A DNA stretch of 64,000 bases from G963665185 sp049723905 (GTDB taxonomy: Bacteria > Desulfobacterota > Desulfovibrionia > Desulfovibrionales > Desulfovibrionaceae), in the NCBI RefSeq assembly GCF_049723905.1, contig NZ_JBJKFD010000001.1:1240001-1304000 (forward strand). Direction: 5' to 3'. This document shows, piece after piece, positions 62,473 to 64,000 of this stretch (the stretch's first letter is position 1; the number at the start of each line of letters is the position of its first letter). Both the position numbers and the translations under genes were made by a program. The notes beneath the pieces were generated by a model that worked only from the letters and a program-made list of their open reading frames with translations, was not told where the DNA came from and made no database searches.

Positions 62473-64000
62473 TCAGCCCTGCTTCAAATCCTCAATCAAC
62501 TGGTGAAGCGTGGTCATCTGTTCGGTAAGCCCCCGCACGGCTCTTGCCGTCTGGACTGCTCCCTCGGTCGCCTCGGTTGTGATCCTGTTGATGTCATCCA
62601 CGGACCGGTTGATTTCCTCGGATGTGGCCGACTGCTCTTCCGCTGCCGTGGCAATGCTCTGAATCTGGGTGGCAGACATCTCGGAACTGTCCACAATCTC
62701 TTCCAGAACCACGCCGGACATGTCGGTCAGTTTTGCCGCATCGACAAGCTCCAGCACCGCTTCGTCCACCGCAGAGATGTTTTCCTTGACCAAATCCTGA
62801 ATGCCCAAAACAGTCTGGCCAACTTCCTTTGTGGCTCCCATGGTCTTTTCCGCAAGTTTGCGGACCTCATCGGCCACCACGGCAAAACCACGTCCGGCAT
62901 CCCCTGCCCGGGCGGCTTCAATGGCCGCATTGAGCGCAAGAAGGTTGGTCTGATCAGCGATATCTTCAATCACGGTCATTATCGCCCCAATCGCCCCCGT
63001 CTGATCTCCCAACCGGTCCATATTGTTTTTGAGCCGTTCCGTCCGGTCCTGGATAGACTGCATGGACTTTACGGAATTCTGTACGATTTCTGCCCCTTCC
63101 TTGGCCTTGTCCCGGGCAGTGGTCCCGGTTTCCGCCGCTTCGCTGGAACTACGGGCCACTTCAAAGACAGTAGCGTTCATCTGCTCCATGGCAGTGGCAG
63201 TTTCGGCTATCCGCTCACTCTGGATGATGGCTCCCTGGCGCATGGCTTCGGATTGCGTGGAAATTTGCGTGGATACATCGGCAATCTTGCCTATCACATC
63301 CTCCAACCGCCCGGCCGCCATACACATGCCTTCGCTCTTGGCTTTTTCCGCATTGCGCCGAGCCTCATCCGCCTCTTGTGCGGCTTTGTGAGCCACCTTG
63401 GCCTGCTCTTCGGCCAAGTGGCTCTGCTCCTCAATCTCATGGATGTTGCTGCTGAGCTCTTCCAACATGCGGTTCAAAGCATTTTCCAGCAGGGTAATTT
63501 CGTCATTCCCCCGCGCCTCGACCTTCACATCAAGGTCACCCTCGGCCACCTTTTGCGCCTTGGCTGTAGCTTCCTTGAGCGGACGAAGAATGCTGCGCAC
63601 TATGCATATGGTAAGCGGCAACAAAAGGAGAAGAAACACAGCCCCCACGGCAATGCCTACATTGCGAAGTGCCGACTGAAGAATGCCGGACAACTTTTTG
63701 ACTATATTTCCCTTTTGCGTCTTGATGTCATCAATATAAATCCCTGTAGCAACAAAACAGTCGGTTCCGGGGATAATTTCCGCATAAGCGAGCTTCGGGC
63801 TCGGCTCTTTTTCGCCGGGTTTGAAGAACCAGTAGGTGACGAATCCCCCCCCGGCTTTGGCCTTTTCGGCCAATTGCTTGATGTATGGATTCCCGAGCTT
63901 GTCTTTGGTTCCTATCCGGTTTTTCCCATGAAAGTCATGCCGCAGGGGATGGGCCATATTGCGCCCTTTGGTATCATAAATAAAATAGTACCCCTTGGTT
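62473..64000 (-). CDS. Methyl-accepting chemotaxis protein with single Cache domain (partial, cut by window end)
   Basis: The visible 509 codons begin inside a periplasmic Cache domain; the frame stays open to the last base and includes GYYFIYDTKGRNMAHP, so the ATG at 63957 is internal. The domain continues with the loop ...KLAYAEIIPGTDCFVATGIYIDD, one membrane helix (NVGIAVGAVFLLLLLPLTICIV), HAMP, a coiled coil, and the signalling hairpin (IADQTNLLALNAAIEAARAG). The C-terminal CheR pentapeptide is absent. The sCache type senses small carboxylates in relatives; the ligand is unknown. Confidence 0.93.
   Translation of the reverse strand, partial: TKGYYFIYDTKGRNMAHPLRHDFHGKNRIGTKDKLGNPYIKQLAEKAKAGGGFVTYWFFKPGEKEPSPKLAYAEIIPGTDCFVATGIYIDDIKTQKGNIVKKLSGILQSALRNVGIAVGAVFLLLLLPLTICIVRSILRPLKEATAKAQKVAEGDLDVKVEARGNDEITLLENALNRMLEELSSNIHEIEEQSHLAEEQAKVAHKAAQEADEARRNAEKAKSEGMCMAAGRLEDVIGKIADVSTQISTQSEAMRQGAIIQSERIAETATAMEQMNATVFEVARSSSEAAETGTTARDKAKEGAEIVQNSVKSMQSIQDRTERLKNNMDRLGDQTGAIGAIMTVIEDIADQTNLLALNAAIEAARAGDAGRGFAVVADEVRKLAEKTMGATKEVGQTVLGIQDLVKENISAVDEAVLELVDAAKLTDMSGVVLEEIVDSSEMSATQIQSIATAAEEQSATSEEINRSVDDINRITTEATEGAVQTARAVRGLTEQMTTLHQLIEDLKQG

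Noticed and set aside
1..64000. CRISPR arrays, rRNA and tRNA genes
   Set aside because: No regularly spaced repeats, rRNA segments or cloverleaf-type sequences were noticed in any intergenic region.

Overview
The window looks like chromosome from a sulfate-reducing deltaproteobacterium of the Desulfovibrio type. The evidence is a large heterodisulfide-reductase (Hdr) gene cluster, rubrerythrin, anaerobic-type cobalamin genes (cbiL, cbiB), a bacterial STT3/PglB oligosaccharyltransferase, an in-frame UGA that fits selenocysteine, and a moderately GC-rich, densely packed layout. No rRNA, tRNA, CRISPR array or complete insertion sequence was found.

Layout. 1-2.5 kb: end of a metal/corrinoid ABC importer operon with cbiL. 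2.5-5.9 kb: a PilZ protein and an alpha-glucan phosphorylase on the minus strand. 6.1-8.7 kb: dut-argD-prmA. 8.7-13.1 kb: a lower-GC accessory insert with one 1171-residue protein that begins with a PD-(D/E)xK-like nuclease signature. 13.1-15.4 kb: the oligosaccharyltransferase. 15.6-21.7 kb: a DNA glycosylase, an envC-ctpA-yibQ envelope group, ndk and proC. 22-24.3 kb: a MucR/Ros regulator and cbiB.

24.6-36.1 kb is the centrepiece, a minus-strand run that reads orfA-like HTH gene, hdrA, mvhD, frhB/fdhB-like, a 1157-residue double hdrA, hdrC, hdrB, a universal stress protein, and an HdrD-like protein split by an in-frame UGA. The UGA replaces the cysteine of an E-C-G-H motif and is followed at once by a good bacterial SECIS hairpin, so I annotate one selenoprotein. 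A hybrid histidine kinase and a sigma-54 activator are divergent from this cluster.

40-47.5 kb holds an aromatic amino acid permease broken by a frameshift, an unknown protein with a CNF1-like Cys-His pattern, rubrerythrin, a two-gene uncharacterised unit, a DUF819 membrane protein and a PepT-like peptidase. 48.3-53.1 kb couples a polar amino acid ABC importer with ablA-ablB, the N-epsilon-acetyl-beta-lysine osmolyte pathway. 53.3-64 kb holds a two-gene YeeE/YedE sulfur transporter whose second half carries three rhodanese domains, a membrane-anchored WG-repeat protein, small proteins, an Rsm22-like methyltransferase overlapping an ASKHA-type corrinoid-protein reductive activator, and a chemoreceptor cut by the window edge.

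Most operons end in clear stem-loop terminators, and several of these serve convergent genes. The best candidates for new biology are the nuclease-like single-gene island, the selenocysteine HdrD with its double HdrA carrying a receiver-like domain, the CNF1-like protein, and the transporter-rhodanese fusion.
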